This document shows positions 12,858-26,907 of a stretch of 64,000 nt of DNA, piece after piece. The position numbers and the translations under genes are program-made. Below the pieces are notes generated by a model, which saw only the letters and a program-made list of their open reading frames with translations, had not been told where the DNA came from and ran no database searches. Source of the stretch: Liolophura sinensis (Eukaryota > Mollusca > Polyplacophora > Chitonida > Chitonidae); contig NC_088299.1 in NCBI RefSeq assembly GCF_032854445.1, forward strand, positions 18,409,608 through 18,473,607, in the 5' to 3' direction. Within the stretch, counting starts at the first letter, position 1; each line of letters opens with the position of its first letter.

Positions 12858-15514
12858 AAATAACAAAAACGCATACATGCACCAAACTTTCCACAACCAA
12901 ATTTCCCACAAGCATCACACCCACCTTCCCCCACCCTAAACCCCTGTAACCTGCAACAAGTAACAGGCGTACAAAATCGACAAGAACACAATGACGGACT
13001 TTTCCAGCATAAATCAACATTCATCTGAAAACTGGTTTTGTAGGGCACTAGATAGAAAGGGTAAAATGGCCAGGTCAGCTTGGACCCGAAAAGCTGCCTT
13101 AAATACCAGGTTTAGTTTGGTATGAATTACGTTATAAAATCACAAAGTGTTGTGAGACTGTAGGCATATTACACCATTTAGACAACAATCCTGGACAGCT
13201 GTTGCGGAGTCTGACCCCTGTCAAGTCTCCCACCATCTGTCATTATGAAACTGAGGAAAATCTACGTCTTTGCTTTAAGTGTATATAAAATATATTGTAT
13301 ATTGCGTTATAATATCATAGAGTGGTACCAGATTTACCAGTCTAGACTGAGTACACCATAGAGCTTGGTTCGACCCCTGTTACGTCTACTAGTATTTTAA
13401 CTATCGCATCTTGAGATGAACGACTATCATAGCGAACCATTATAAGACGCCACATCTCATTATGTCCCACTTTTATCGCTGCTCCTCTCCTGGTCTAATG
13501 GATAGGGCAATACCCGTAGACAGTGTCATTAACTTGGAACCTCGCTTGCCCCAGGCTCTCAGATACCCCGCCTTTATCTCCCTTCACACTATCGTAACGC
13601 ATCATCCCGTTATCTGAAAGCCACATTTCATAGCCCCGTATGACCGCGTTACATTACGCAACCCGCAGCTATAGTATGTTTTCACATCTCCATTACTCTG
13701 CATCTAGTGTGACCTATGACACAGAACTGAACACGTTTTCCCCGTGATGAACGCCTCTGTTCCTGTGGAGAAGATGCGCCGGATAGATTTCAATCAGAAA
13801 TTCCACAATGGGGGAAAATTGCATTTTTCTACATATCATAGTTTACAAAATATTTCTAAACAAAAGAAATTTATGTTGATTCCTTTTGCACTTCGCCATT
13901 TTTACTGTTGAAGGGGTATATATATGTTTTTTTCCAATATTAGAGAATACTTTTTCGTTTTAATACTTTTTCTTTTTACATGCTGCTGTTGTGCAATCTT
14001 TCTGAAGCGGCAAAACTGTTAAATTAAACAGGAAAGACAAAGAATTTAGAGGAAAATTTCTGGACGTTCTTGATCAAATGGATTGCCCTGCTTTCTGGTA
14101 TAGGGGCAGTGATGGTTCATGCTGGCTTTCACGGTGATAGTCACCGACGCCATTCTGGGTTTTAACACTTAGCTCTGCCTATAACCTACCTCAATTATCT
14201 ACGGTTTAATCACAAGGCGATGGGACATTATATCTGAACTGTTTAAAGCCGGTTGGAGATTTCCGAACGGTGTTGTTTGGCTGTGGACCATTAACAAGAG
14301 GAGTGGAGTCATGTAGAATGCCACTGCTATAGGGACCACACACGATATAACAACCTTTTTCGAAGCCATTACCTGGCTACTTACGGGCTCCCCGGCGGTG
14401 GGTTGAGCTAAACAGATGTACCCTCTGCCTCGTGGGCAGACTGCCGAACAGGAAATAGACTCAAAATGACTTCCGAGAAAGGGTTAACGGATCAAGAACT
14501 GGTTTCCGATTGGTAAAAGAGCAGGGTTCAGAGTTGAGGGGTGTGTACCGTGCTTGTCTGACGGAGGTAACTTGACGAACCAGGGTTCAGTTCTCTGTTA
14601 GCAGTTATTTGGTTCATCCCCTAATCAGCCAACCACTAACTATAGCTGGTTTTTGCTCAGTTTTCCATTTTCGTATTATCTTTATAGCAAACAACGACAA
14701 TACAATATGTCGCAATAAATTTTGATAACCGTTTAGAACTTTCTGACGGTTATAATGTTTTATCACTCTGACATCTTGAACCAAAGTAACCGTTTCTAGT
14801 CATCGACATCTATCAATTGTTTCTTTATATTTATATTAGTTTTTAGCTCTTGGCTTTTTTTTTGCAAGAAAGCACATAATACGTCCTAAGCCGATTTGAT
14901 TACCGTTTTCAAGTTGATTACATCAGGATGATTTAATCATTCTGCATCTCATGTACTGGTTTTCAATTCTCTAATGTTTACTATAATGTTTATAAGTTCG
15001 TCTTGAACTAGCCTCTGTGATTCAGTTCATACAGATTATGTGGTAAAAAGGTTGACCCTCAACACCTCGTGACCTTATTACAGTGGATGTATGGAATGGC
15101 ACCGTCTTTTAGGCAAGCGGCTTACTTCAGTGGCCAGGGCATAGCTGTGAGGGTGGTTTTCCAGATAATTAAGCGCCTGTCACTTGACGAAGTAATAATA
15201 GCCTACGTCGATTATCAACATGTTTGTACGATGATAGTGATGACTTGTTCACTGTTCACTTGTTCTTCTCACTAAAATGTTACGCCCAAACATCTTTTTG
15301 TTTCTTTTTAGTTTGATACATTAGTTGGGTGGTGGTGGCGAACAGTTTGAGGCGACGACATGCACATCTTAATCGGGCCTGAGCTATTGGGTGTTAATTC
15401 TCCTGCCAAAAAAAATGGATAACAATGTAAAAAAACATAAGCCACATTCCATACTCCAGGAGGAACTACGCCCAATAAAAACACGTGGCTTCTCATTTTC
15501 TCTCCCCAATTATT
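12858..15514. other. Non-coding with tRNA-like words
   Basis: TGGTCTAATGG (13491-13501) resembles an A box and GGTTCGACCCC (13368-13378) a B box. They are in the wrong order and spacing for one tRNA and are probably relics of tRNA-derived elements or chance. Confidence 0.45.
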
Positions 15515-15860
15515 CTAGCTGTATCTTAGATTTTCTCGTCCTTGAGGGATGGGGATTTTCAAAATGACACTTCTGTTGGTTAAGAGAAGAGCGGTGCCTT
15601 CGACTGGTGTTCTGTCAAATAGTACATTGACCATACGAGCAGATGGCGTGATAATGCGCCTCAGATCTCCACCGCTTGGGGCAGTGTACGCGCCAGAGCC
15701 GCAGAATCTACGAGCGACCGCTTTCCAGTCCGCCTGGAATTCTTCACATGCCAAAAGTCTTCCCCAAAAACGCTCCTCAAAAAACGTTCGCCCCCACTCT
15801 CGGCGTTTCGCAGCTGCGAGGGCTCGACAGGCCGGCGTGTGGTGGGTCATTTCTCTTCTT
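15515..15860 (-). other. GC-rich open block, possible exon or repeat-derived ORF
   Basis: A GC-rich island about 300 bp long (15580-15860) is open on both strands. The minus-strand frame (15850 to 15515, 111 codons) looks more protein-like, with segments such as FFEERFWGRLLACEEFQADW and GSGAYTAPSGGDLRR. The plus strand has two overlapping frames (15549-15992 and 15676-15915). I do not recognise a known domain. It could be an exon, a conserved structured non-coding sequence, or a fragment of a multicopy element. The strand is chosen only on composition. Confidence 0.3.
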
Positions 15861-18800
15861 TACTCCTCCGTCGATGAAAGACAAGAAAGTAGGACCAAAT
15901 TACTTCACACATTAGCGTCAGATATGTTCCATCCACCAGCCATCGTTTTCATTACCACATACTATTTTTTTTCCTTTCTTTGTGATATGTAACAGTAGTC
16001 ATTCATTCCGTCTAGGGTATTTTGGGCGGTAACTCTTTCCATTGAGTGAATTTGGTCAGTTGAACCTCGCCCACAGTCTTTATAAGCCTCAATCAACTCG
16101 TTCTGTTGCCAGAGAAAATAAAGCACACGTTAACCAAAAGCCTTGACGGAAGCCAGCATTTGGTGTATTCTTCTATTCCCCTATTGAGAAACATGCTTTC
16201 AAAATTTATAATAAAGTTAGTCGATTTAAGACGATTTTTCTTCTCGGGGCATAGCGAACAATGGTAATTATAATTAAAATGTGTAAAAGCTAAGGCATAT
16301 CCTTCACATTTTACGTCAAGAACGTTCACTAGGGACAGGGTATAACTTAATGGCACAGTCATTAGTTTTTGGAAATCGGATCAGATCTACTTAGCAGTCC
16401 CCTTGGCACAGCTCTACTAACCTTACCATAAAAACACAGCCGTGACAACAATGCTCTATTTCTGCCGAGCTGCAGTTGATTTAGTCCATTGTGAGTCAAC
16501 GTGTGGGACGTAAGCGGACGAGGGGAAAGGCACAGCAAAAAACACTGCGATAACATCCCTGAAATACTTGCCCTGGCCACCCAAGACGGTTTAGTGTCAA
16601 TGGTACAGATTATTGTGTGCAGAGTTTTCCTTCATCGCCTAGTATTGATCTCCATTCTAAAGCTGATTTACATATGTGGCTTAGAATGAATCCATATTCA
16701 TCGGAATACGTTAATACTAAGTTTTAATATAGATATTACAACATTGTTTTAATTCTTATAAATATACTTATATTTTCTACAGCCAAATGTCTGCATCTCG
16801 TGACATTTAAACAAAAAAGCACATTATCACCAACTTAAACGCCAAAAATAAATATCACTATTAATACACTTTACCTGATATATTTTCATTTAGACAGATA
16901 ACATTTCAAAATAGAGGCTACATGTATGAAATTCAAGAACAGCCGGCGTTGATTAGTTTTTGCTAAGGTTAACAAATAACAAAGGTGAGGTTTGCGACTT
17001 TCTTTGGGACAACCAATCTGCTTCCATTGCATGAAAACCTCTGGTTTGGCCAGGAACAGCTTTAAGTCCGTTCATTACGGGATCTACCACTGAAGGGTGA
17101 CTTTGTGTAACGTTTGGCATACCCAGGGGCGGTAGGTCGGAGCGGTAATTCTCAATCTGGCTGGGTATCGCGCAGGTTGAACTCTGTCATCAGTTTCGCA
17201 TGTCGCGCCTGTGATGTATAGACACCATTTGCCGTGGATCCGGCATTCCGGGCTTGCCACTATGATGACATGCCAATTAGACATTCCATACCGTTCTACA
17301 TGGGAGGCATCCGCACAGCGGGGTATATGCTTACTGCTGCTAACCAGCCCTAATATATACTGCCATTTTATTAAGCGTGTGTGCGCAGTGTTTAGAAGCT
17401 GTCGTGGATGCATAATGCTTTTTGATTAGGGGCCAATCGAGTTTCCATGCCGTCCGACAAAGTTAACATCAAACAACAGCTAACCTTTACTTGTTTCTTC
17501 CACGTGGTTTATGATTTTAAGATAAAGTTTCGGCCACAGCTGTTTCCACAATCGTCCATATCATAGGATGAAATTGAATAAGTATGGTGCGATGATGTGA
17601 TTCGGAAAAGTATATGGTACGGTCGTCAGTATTCAAACATGTCACAAACACACGGGTATAGGACTGGCGATAAAGTCTAATTCAATTTCTGTTTACCAAA
17701 CATCCGGGTCATCTCCGTATTTTTTTAACTTCAACCAATGGCAGCACACTCGCTAGCTTGAATTTAGGAAGAAACATTTCTACGACAGTTGTCAAATACT
17801 TAGGAACAACTTTAATTGATCTCAACATTCTGTGTGTATCTTGTCCCAAGAATTATTTTTCCCGAGAAAATGAGAGAAACGAGGATTAAACACATTTAAC
17901 TGAATTGCTTTTGATCCATGCCTTAGTAAAACGTCCCGGTTTGCCTTTATGTATGAAATTGTTATTTCACACTGTGGTTTACTGGTTTAGTTAGTAGGCA
18001 TAATGACATTTGACCCCACACTGTTTCACAACTGTATATGTTTACGGTGAAAATGGCCGCTAGCAGCCACCATGAGTAATACAGTTGAGGTGACTAAATC
18101 GTTAGGCCACCAGATGTCTTTTTCCATCACACGGATTTTCCCGTTCTGGTTGTAGAGTGCATTGTCCCTACCAACGTTGGTTTCCATTGGTTTCCGTTAA
18201 TGGTTTCAGTAAAACAGACTTTCGTTAAAGGTGACGTTCTCTCCACGATATGGTTGAAATATTGCCTGTGTGGCGTGAAGTCATAATAATTCATTTATTC
18301 ATTAAAGAGGCTGCCTGAAGTTGCCATAGCTGCCAGCATGTAAACGGCGTTAGGCTTTACCGGCCCTCTACAAAGGAAATGTTACTGCGGATGGAAGGGA
18401 AACTTCTATCCTTTCTACTAAGGAAATGTCACTGCGTATGGAAGGGATGCTTCTATCCAATTCCACATCTGCAACATATATGATTATTCATATAGACCAC
18501 AAGCAATCTAAGGATTACAAGATTTACCTCCCTTTATGAAAGATGTTAACGCCACACAGTTTTCGGCCGCACCTCGCAATTACACAACTCAACCCGCCGA
18601 TTCTTATACGTGGTCATGTGCCAATCAGCAAATCCACGATTTGTGTTAGCCACCGAGTAAATGATATTCGAATAGCCACGTGTTCCCCCTGATGACAGAT
18701 AACCACAGCCCATGTGGACGCTCGGGGCAACTTCCGGTGTGGGAAGAACTGTCAGCATCTGTCTGGTGGCACATTACATCATAACCTATACTAGATATAC

Positions 18801-19795
18801 TGGAAATAGGAAGTCCGTATCTCGTCATCTGCAATCAGCGCTCAGCTCTGTCACAACAGGAGAGTTGGTGTGGGTATCGGGCACATCGGTGCACGTAGCC
18901 ATCCCAGGTCTGTCCAGGTCATTCACCGGCTGTAGAACGGCACCGAGCAACAAAGCAGCTTTAGAAACTATACAAGCCTTAGTGTTGACGATGTATAATC
19001 AGACCCAAAAGGTTCCTGTGAGCGCCACACCCTTACATGTATAATTTATCTATGGGATTCAATGAAACACCATCTCTTAATGTCGACGTTAACAAATTAC
19101 AAGTGCAAATGAGGTTTTCAAATGGCGCCTGAAAGCAAGTTTGGTGCCATGTTCTTACGCTTGGGGTTAAGATGGCCCAAGACCTATTTGCCCACAGTAT
19201 TTTGCAATGCGTAGGCCCCTATTTGAGTGATAGAAAAATATGTCTTTGTGCAAACTGCCTAGATATTAAAATATACAAGCCGTCTAGGCGCGTTACTCTT
19301 GGTGAACAGTCCTTTATCCCACAGATGAGTTTCACGTAATTACACAGATAGTGTAACTCCGATAAACGAAAGCTTCATTTTCACTCAAAATTTTAGCATT
19401 TTATTATACCATGATAAGGAGAGATACAAAATAGGCAGCAACGACATATATATAGGGCTAGGAAGGGTGTCGGCTTAACATATCTATGTACACATTTATC
19501 AGTAAAATAGTGCCCCTTATGCACAGCAATTAAAGACTTACATGGCAATGCATCTATTGCTAGGAAGTGGTGCTGCTGCAAGTGTAAAAGGAGGTATGTA
19601 TTCATTCCTATGATATTCCTAATGAGCACAGAGGATCATTACATGAAGCGATAATATATACATGTATCCTCCGCTGAACTATATGCTACAGTCTTCCTCG
19701 AAATTTATCCACAGGTCATTAATAAAGACATGCTATTATTGGCGATTGCTTTCTTTTTTATTTTACTGTTGTTTAACACTATGCTCAAAATGACT
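15861..19795. other. Non-coding, nothing recognised
   Basis: Short frames at 16093-16689, 17084-17429 and 18546-19044 overlap on both strands and show no domain. The only structured item is the 47-bp duplication at 18372. Confidence 0.5.
18372..18458. repeat. 47-bp tandem duplication
   Basis: AGGAAATGTTACTGCGGATG... at 18374 recurs as AGGAAATGTCACTGCGTATG at 18421. Both copies end in CTTCTATCC. Confidence 0.85.
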
Positions 19796-20228
19796 TTTAT
19801 GATTGATGTTGGTTTCTGATGGATGTCGGTTTATGGTGGATATCGGTTTAGTATGGATATCGGTTTATGATGGAGGTCGGCTTATGATGCATGTCGGTTT
19901 ATGACGGACGTCGGTTTATGTTGGATGTTGACTTGTTATGGATGTTGGTTTTTAATAGATGTCGGTTTTTGATAGATGTCGGTTTTTGATAGATGTTGGT
20001 TTTTTGATAGATGTCGGTTTTTGATAGATGTCGGTTTTTGATAGATGTTGGTTTTTGATAGATGTCGGTTCATAATGGACGTAGGTTTATCACGGAGTTC
20101 GGTTTATGATGGATGTCGGCTAATGATGGACGCCGGTTTATGGTGTATGTCAGTTTATGATGGATGTCCGTTTAAGATGGATGTCGGTTTATGATGGATG
20201 TTGGTTTATGATAGATGTCGGTTTTATA
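19796..20228. repeat. 17-bp minisatellite (about 25 copies)
   Basis: The unit is close to GGTTTATGATGGATGTC. The central part (about 19945-20070) is a homogenised sub-block of the variant GGTTTTTGATAGATGTC, flanked by more varied units, which shows local unit spreading. A weak (TTTA)/CTCAA word before the array (19752-19795) might be an old SINE end. Confidence 0.9.
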
Positions 20229-22973
20229 AATAGAGGGAAAGGATAAAGAAATGAGCACTGTGTGCCAGAGATTGGGAGTGCCACCAACGCAACCCCTCCT
20301 TTCTAGTTTCACAATGAACTGTGATGTAGTAGTAGTCGTCATGTTAGTGAGATTTATATTTTTAGGAATTAGGTTGGTACAAAGATGAGTTAGAGACTTG
20401 AATGAGTTTCAAAAGTACGCTGTCTGTAATATATACTAGAGGATATTTATGTGTATTTTTTTAACAATTAACTTCCTCCCTGGCACAAATTGGCACGTAT
20501 TGTTGTTCTGCAGAAGTGAAATATAATAGGGGAGTTCGAGCTATTTTATCGTTGAAGGTAAAAAAAAAAGTTCAACTGTACCTTGTGACCCGTCAAAAAT
20601 GTTAGAAAAAAAACTATTTTTGATCACATCCACTATAACACTAAAAAGTGTCATAAAAAGTAATTTAGAGTGAAGGAATGATAGACAAGATTGAGAATCT
20701 GAGAATCTGAATGTTTGTGAACTTCAGAAGTTCCTAAAAGAAAGAGGTGTCATCTGTGCCTCTGGAAGAGGGCGAGACAGGTGATCAGTAAATTAATGTC
20801 AACAAAGGTTGCCTACCATTTTTCACCATTCACATGACGCAATAGGACTGTTTTAGCCTTTCATGACAAAAGAGTTCCAACACGAAACTCCCCTATTAAA
20901 GTGGTACAAACAGATGGAGTGTACATGAGCGCATGTGCTTTCTACCAAGTCCAATGTAGTCCATAATTGTTAGACGAGATCAAACCAAACACCGACGGTC
21001 CGAGTTGTAAAGTCTAAATCCGTGTTAATGTTTTTCTTCGTGGTCCGCGGGACAGGTCGTATGGCTAAGGCTTGTGTAGGTGTGACACGTGACACCCTGA
21101 CGTGACACCCTGACGTGACACTTTGACGGGTTTGACAACCGAGGCGAAACAAGCGATTCTCCAGTCGGAGAGCGTGAGGGCCAGCCTCGTTATGGTGATC
21201 GTCTGCGTAGATCGGTTCGGCTGGGGATCACTTACAGCTGATGAGGGTGTTTAGATGTCAGCCAGGACGTCATGATGGGCGACCCGCCAGTCCAGAGGAA
21301 CGGATTGATCGCCGCGTGTTTTTATCAGATAAAGACATGGGGCAAACCTGAGACACTCTCCGAACTGATGAACTGCCATCTTTATGACCCTGTGCTAGAG
21401 GTAGGACAGAAGACAAGCTCAAATCAGACACAGACTTTTATTGGTAGCAACATTGCATCCTGGCAATGCACTAAATTTCCTCACAAGGCACGTTTTATAT
21501 GAATGGATGGAGTTAGGCATGGGTCAGATAGACAGTTTCCTGTTGCCATAATTACTTATTACACAGTTTTTTAAGACGTTCGTCCAGAGACAAATGGCTC
21601 TAACATGCAAGAAATGAATTTTCCGTCCCCAATTCAACCATCAAATGACGCCCGGGACGATGTGCAGTCAACAGGGTGTCAACGCTTTGTAATCTAAATT
21701 CCCTTTCGAGATAAGATTGTAAACATATACTTTAATTGCTTGCCAGTTGGGAGTTCACCGGTTAATGGGAATTTGGATTTTTTTCGAATGAGAATAATTC
21801 TTCAGAGCATCAAGCCGTGTTGAAATCAGCAAATAAACAGTGGCTTGTTCTACATCCCCGCGTTATGCAAAAGGTAAACATTATTTTATATCTTGCGAAG
21901 CCACAGAATGTATTTCTAATTTACAAGCAGCGTCAGATTGCCTATCAAGTATCTTGCTACATAGTGTGGTGATTTATGCGCTATTCCTCAACGGTGACCA
22001 CCTTGCACGAGCTACGGAGAGCCGAGTTACTACCAAACCACAGTTGATTCAAATTGCAGAAAGTTTACTCAGTAAGAGGATAGGGCAGATCCGGTGTTTA
22101 TCGTTCACCAAGATTTATACCATAGCAGACACTTTTCGAAATTCAAGTTCGCTCACCATACTCAGCGGAATTTTCACAACCAATATAGCAGTTGTTTTTT
22201 TGTGAGATTTGTCCAAGATTGGTGGCTTGTTGACCGTGGACCTGCAGGAGAACGCCCTTGCTAAACCCTCCCGAAAAGCTTGTGCTTTTTCCGGCGTCAG
22301 TGTTTTGTTTCGACAACTTGTGGCTATCGGGAAATCAGGCTCTATATGCTCTATATACGCAGACAATGCTTAAGTCAACAGAGCAAATAGCTGCACGCTA
22401 GATGATTAATCAACGGAGACATGGCTGTTATAGGAAAACTACCGGGAGTCTGGTCATAACGGCCTGACTATATATCACACAGAAGGAATTACATGATGTC
22501 GGTAGTTTTGTATAAAAAGAAAAGTTGTCGACTGACACAATTATGACTTTCCTTAATCTGATTTTTCTACAACTTTACCGTCTTGAATCACTCGTATTTT
22601 GTCTAACAGTCATAACCTATTCCATATATAATTTAGGCGATTATATAATTCAAAACCGAAACGTATTAAAATAAAACTTAATTCACAAATGGTAAGTTTA
22701 ACGGGGCAAACTGTTTTTTCTATGGTGTCCGCTTTCGAAACGGCAACAACCCAAGATTTAAATGGTCATCTGGCGACCATTATAAAAGTCTTTTCAGTTA
22801 TATGAAAAGTTAGACAAAGTTAGTGAAATGTTTGTACAAAAACTATATATGAAATAATTTCAAAAACGTTTCAGAGAAATGTCGCGAAGTGGCTTTTCAC
22901 TTCACTGCACAAAAGGTAAAACCCACAAAAAGTCTTTTTACAGTGTATTCACGTCTGTTTAGTAATACATTAG
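20229..22973. other. Non-coding, nothing recognised
   Basis: Apart from the 13-bp repeat at 21088, no feature is supported. The 121-codon frame at 21840-22205 and its antisense counterpart lack domains. Confidence 0.5.
21088..21126. repeat. 13-bp tandem repeat (3 copies)
   Basis: CGTGACACCCTGA at 21088 and 21101, then CGTGACACTTTGA at 21114. Each junction makes a TGACGTGAC word, similar to a CREB/ATF half-site. Confidence 0.85.
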
Positions 22974-23600
22974 GTTTGTGTTCTGACACTGTTCACATAC
23001 GCATGTTGGAATTACTGCGCATTAACCTTTTGTGTTCTGACACTGTCCCTAAACGCATGTTGGAATTACAGTGCAGTGAGCTTTGTGTTCTGACACTATC
23101 CATATACGCATGTTGGAATTACTGTGCAGTGAGCTTTGTGCTGTGACACTGTCCACATACGCATGTTGGAATTACTGTGCGTCAAGCTTTGTTCAGTGAC
23201 ACTGTCCATAAACGCATGTTGGAATTACTGCGCATTAACCTTTTGTGTTCTGACACTGTTCACAAACGCATGTTGGAATTACTGTGTATTAACCTTTTGT
23301 GTTCTGACACTGTCCATAAACGCATGTTGGAAATACTGTGCAGTGAGCTTTGTGTTCTGACACTGTCCATGAACGCATGTTGGAATTTCAGCGCATTAAC
23401 CTTTGTGTTCTGACACTGTCCAAAAACGCATGTTGGAATTACTGTGCAGTGTGCTTTGTGTTCTGACACTGTTCACAAACGTATTTTGGAATTACTGTGC
23501 GTCAAGCTTTGTGCTGTGACACTGTCCATAAACGCAAGTTGGAATTACTGTGCAGTGAGCTTTGTGTTCTGACACTGTTTATAAACGCCTGTTGGGATAA
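22974..23600. repeat. 53-bp minisatellite (about 12 copies)
   Basis: Each unit has TTCTGACACTGTCCATAAAC and GCATGTTGGAATTACTG, followed by one of three distinct endings: GCATTAACCTTTTGTG, GCAGTGAGCTTTGTG or GCGTCAAGCTTTG. The endings alternate irregularly along the array. Open frames on both strands follow from the period and are not considered genes. Confidence 0.92.
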
Positions 23601-24630
23601 ACTGAGCCATGCGATGACAATGTGTATTTGCATTACGGGATAAAGCCTACACAGAATTTGATTGGAGCAATGCGGGGTTCATTAACATCTACCTCCATCT
23701 GCTGACACCTTGACTAACCTGGGCTTGTATTGAGTGGATGTCAGTCTACAAACCTCCACATCGACATCATATTGAATTGGCTGATTCAGTTTACTCTCCT
23801 TTCAACTCAGGAAAATGACTCTTTTTTCCCCTTTGTTCATTTTTTTTAAATGTCGCATTTATACTATTCGCAGTAGACGTGAAAAGAATAAATATATATA
23901 TACCAAATATGTACACGTCAGACATATGTAGCTTCTTGGAATATACAATCACCCGTTTCTTATGCATGTTCACATTCGCACAATTTGGTGAAAAGATTAT
24001 TCAACCTGGGGGAATATGGGATAGCATCGTCACACATTGATTTCGTAATACTCCAGAAGCAATCATTTTAAACTGAATTAAAAAAAATCAGTTGCCCATT
24101 CTTGATTCTACATTTTTGTTCCTGTATATCAGCTCACTAAACCCAGTTCTTCGTGCGGTTTGGTTTGGTACCAGGACCGATGTACCAGCCGTTCCGCTGT
24201 CTGTAGTTTACGAAACACGAAACACTCCGTTTATTTTCCAACTGGAAACGTCCCTATGTCAGCTTATTTGTATTTTGCCCACTATTTGCAGTAACAGCAT
24301 TAGATACCTCTTAGGTTATTCTGGAAATGTTGTATTTAGCAAAACAGTTTACTCAGGCAGTACATGCTCCACAGATTGGCTTCCGATACCAACTTTATAA
24401 CAGTCTACGTACACTTATGGTATATAACACTACGTGACAAACAGATTCTCCCAGGCTTTGTCCCACCATTTCCATACACTGGACAACTGGTAATCTGTTC
24501 GCCGCGCCTCGGTATATTTTCTAACGGTCGATTCAGACTTTCACTAGTGCGATATTTGACTAATATTAAGGCAATAGACGAATCGTCAGTAAGCAATGGG
24601 TAAGAGTATTTCCCCATACGGATCAACATC

Positions 24631-24745
24631 ACGTGCTCAAGAATATTTCACTTATACGCCGGGGACCAGCATTATAGTTGGTGGAAACCAGACATAGTCC
24701 GGGGGATACCAACAACCATCCGTAGGTTGCTGAAAGGCCTTTTAA
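24631..24745 (-). mobile_element. SINE copy, diverged
   Basis: GTGCTCAAGAATATTTCACTTATACG, then CAGCATTATAGTTGGTGGAAACC and ACAACCATCCGTAGGTTGCTG. The (TTTA)n tract is absent, so the tail end is truncated. Confidence 0.7.
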
Positions 24746-26152
24746 CACACCGGAGAGGGGAAACGATGACGGCTGATAACAGGGATATTAAAACTATCAC
24801 ACGACATAACCTTTCCACCATGTATGCCAGGAAAAGAGGAATGTCGATGTTGTAGTCTGTCCGAAGAAGGAAAGTCCTGTTTCATTTTCATTTCTCATAT
24901 CTAATAATATATATTCTTACATGCTTGAATCATTTTATCGGAAAAGCGGATACTTGAAAAGCTGTAAATGCATCCCAACAGTACTGAAAAAAAAGAATCT
25001 ATACTTTAGTCCCACAAGACTTAGCTTGCACATGAACTCGTAATTTGTCGGAAATTACATGCTGCGTGTAAAGCAGTTTAAAACGCTGAAACAACTAAGG
25101 GGTCCTGCAGACACTGACCCCAGTGTTTTCTTCGGCCCTAAAACAACTTTTAACTTTGGTTTATATAATCAGTACTAACCAGAATTTGGACTAGTGAATA
25201 GCAGTGCTGTTCTTGCTTTTTTTTTTTAATTTTCCCAGCAACTCTTCTTCACTTCTCGCTGGACTGTAGCAAACAAGAGACACCACGTGATAGTACGAGA
25301 TTTCCATTTTTGTACTCTTTCCGCCATTGTAGCAACAGACCTGTTGTTGTTGCAGCTAGTTTGGAGAATCAATTTATTAGGAGTGAAAAGTGCTTGTCAG
25401 AATGCTCATTCCTTGCACGTCTGGCGGGTAATCACGCGTGCCAGCGTGGACATTTGCAAAACGGTTTGCTCAGCAGGAAAACTGACAGCCTGTAAATGAT
25501 AGCTCATGTTCCTTTTCGTAAATAGTTGCTGTCATTCATAGCCAGGCTCTTGTCTTCTTCCGACCGGTTGAATAGTAACCTTACAACAGACGGGTCTCGG
25601 GCACGAACTAGAGCGAGCCACAGCGTCAAGCCTGGTCTGGTGTAACACTCAATGATGGTGCACGAGAGAGGATGGGTAAATACTGTGTTATTCTACGCAA
25701 TAGAACAATGGCAAGTCTGAAAGGATAATAGTGTATGTGCATGGCGTGGTCCGAGAACGCCCTCCTGTTACACGCTTACGTGCTTAAGTTATTTTAATAC
25801 CAGCTACATCGAATTGTACTTTAGTCAGAGGCTGGCTGAGATAATCCCGATACGAAGCAGATAGCATCGAATGAACAAAAGTTCAGTTAGAGGAGAAAAT
25901 GTTTCGACTGTTCAGAAAGGATATTAAGTGTATATATAATACACCTGTATGATATACACTTGTATAAAAAGAGTTGTCTCCTCGTGCTTTATAGTGCATG
26001 GGAACCGAAATTAGTCCTGTACGTGATTGTCCGAGTTGAATCTGTAGAGCATGGTTTCTGAATTTCGTGGGCTTCTCATCTGTGAGATTCTGATAGAAGC
26101 TATGTTTGTGATACATTACTGTGCAGACAGACTGATGAAGCCGTCTAAAAGT

Positions 26153-26185
26153 GGTAGGGGTAGGGATGGGAGGGGGGGGGGGGGG
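26153..26185 (+). repeat. G-rich tract, quadruplex-prone
   Basis: GGTAGGGGTAGGGATGGGA precedes 14 consecutive G (26172-26185). Four or more G-runs lie within 33 bp. Confidence 0.75.
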
Positions 26186-26907
26186 CTGGAACTGACACTA
26201 TTCACTGCATATATCAAAGTTGCCCAGTATCTGCTTGTAATGGATCTCTCCAATGAGATATTAAAGAGTCGGTGATGAGGCCTGCGCTTGGCGCCGCCCG
26301 CACGTCTTCCCACACCTATCTACCGTGTCTCCGACAAGCAGCTACTCCGGAGAGGCAGTCAAATTCTGAACGAGTGCGTTTGACCTCCATGTGCCTACAT
26401 TTTGCTTCAAGATGAAACTGTCAGTTTGGCAGGGTAGAGATTTTGTGCAGTTTGAGTTTAGAACACTCAATCCAGTTATGTCTTGGAATACGCGTCTTTC
26501 TGTGCTAAGTAGACCTACCCAGCACTTCTCCCTAACCGACTCCGCTGCATGCGTCTGGTGAAAACGCCAAGACTTTAAGATGTTGGAGTACTACGTATGA
26601 AATGTTCAAACATTTCTGACATAAAAAGAAACACCGAGAGATAAATAATATGTTTAAACATGAAACCAAAGAAACACAAATCAGTTCTTTTAGAGATCTA
26701 CTTATGATTTTGTATATAATTAAATGCTGTTATTATGGTGAATTGCAGAGCATGGCATAGTCATGTTGCCCAGTACCTGGTGATCTTCTCTTTAGTCTGA
26801 TTAATGTACTAAAGTCTGATTTATTCAGTAACATTGTACTCTGTATACTCACGCACTTTTATCCATGATTTAGATTATGCCCTATGTGTCATTTATCGGA
26901 GTATGCC

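Noticed and set aside
13368-13501. B-box-like GGTTCGACCCC and A-box-like TGGTCTAATGG
   Set aside because: Order is reversed and the arms do not pair; at most relics.
22889-23469. Repetitive open frames on both strands
   Set aside because: Explained by the 53-bp array.
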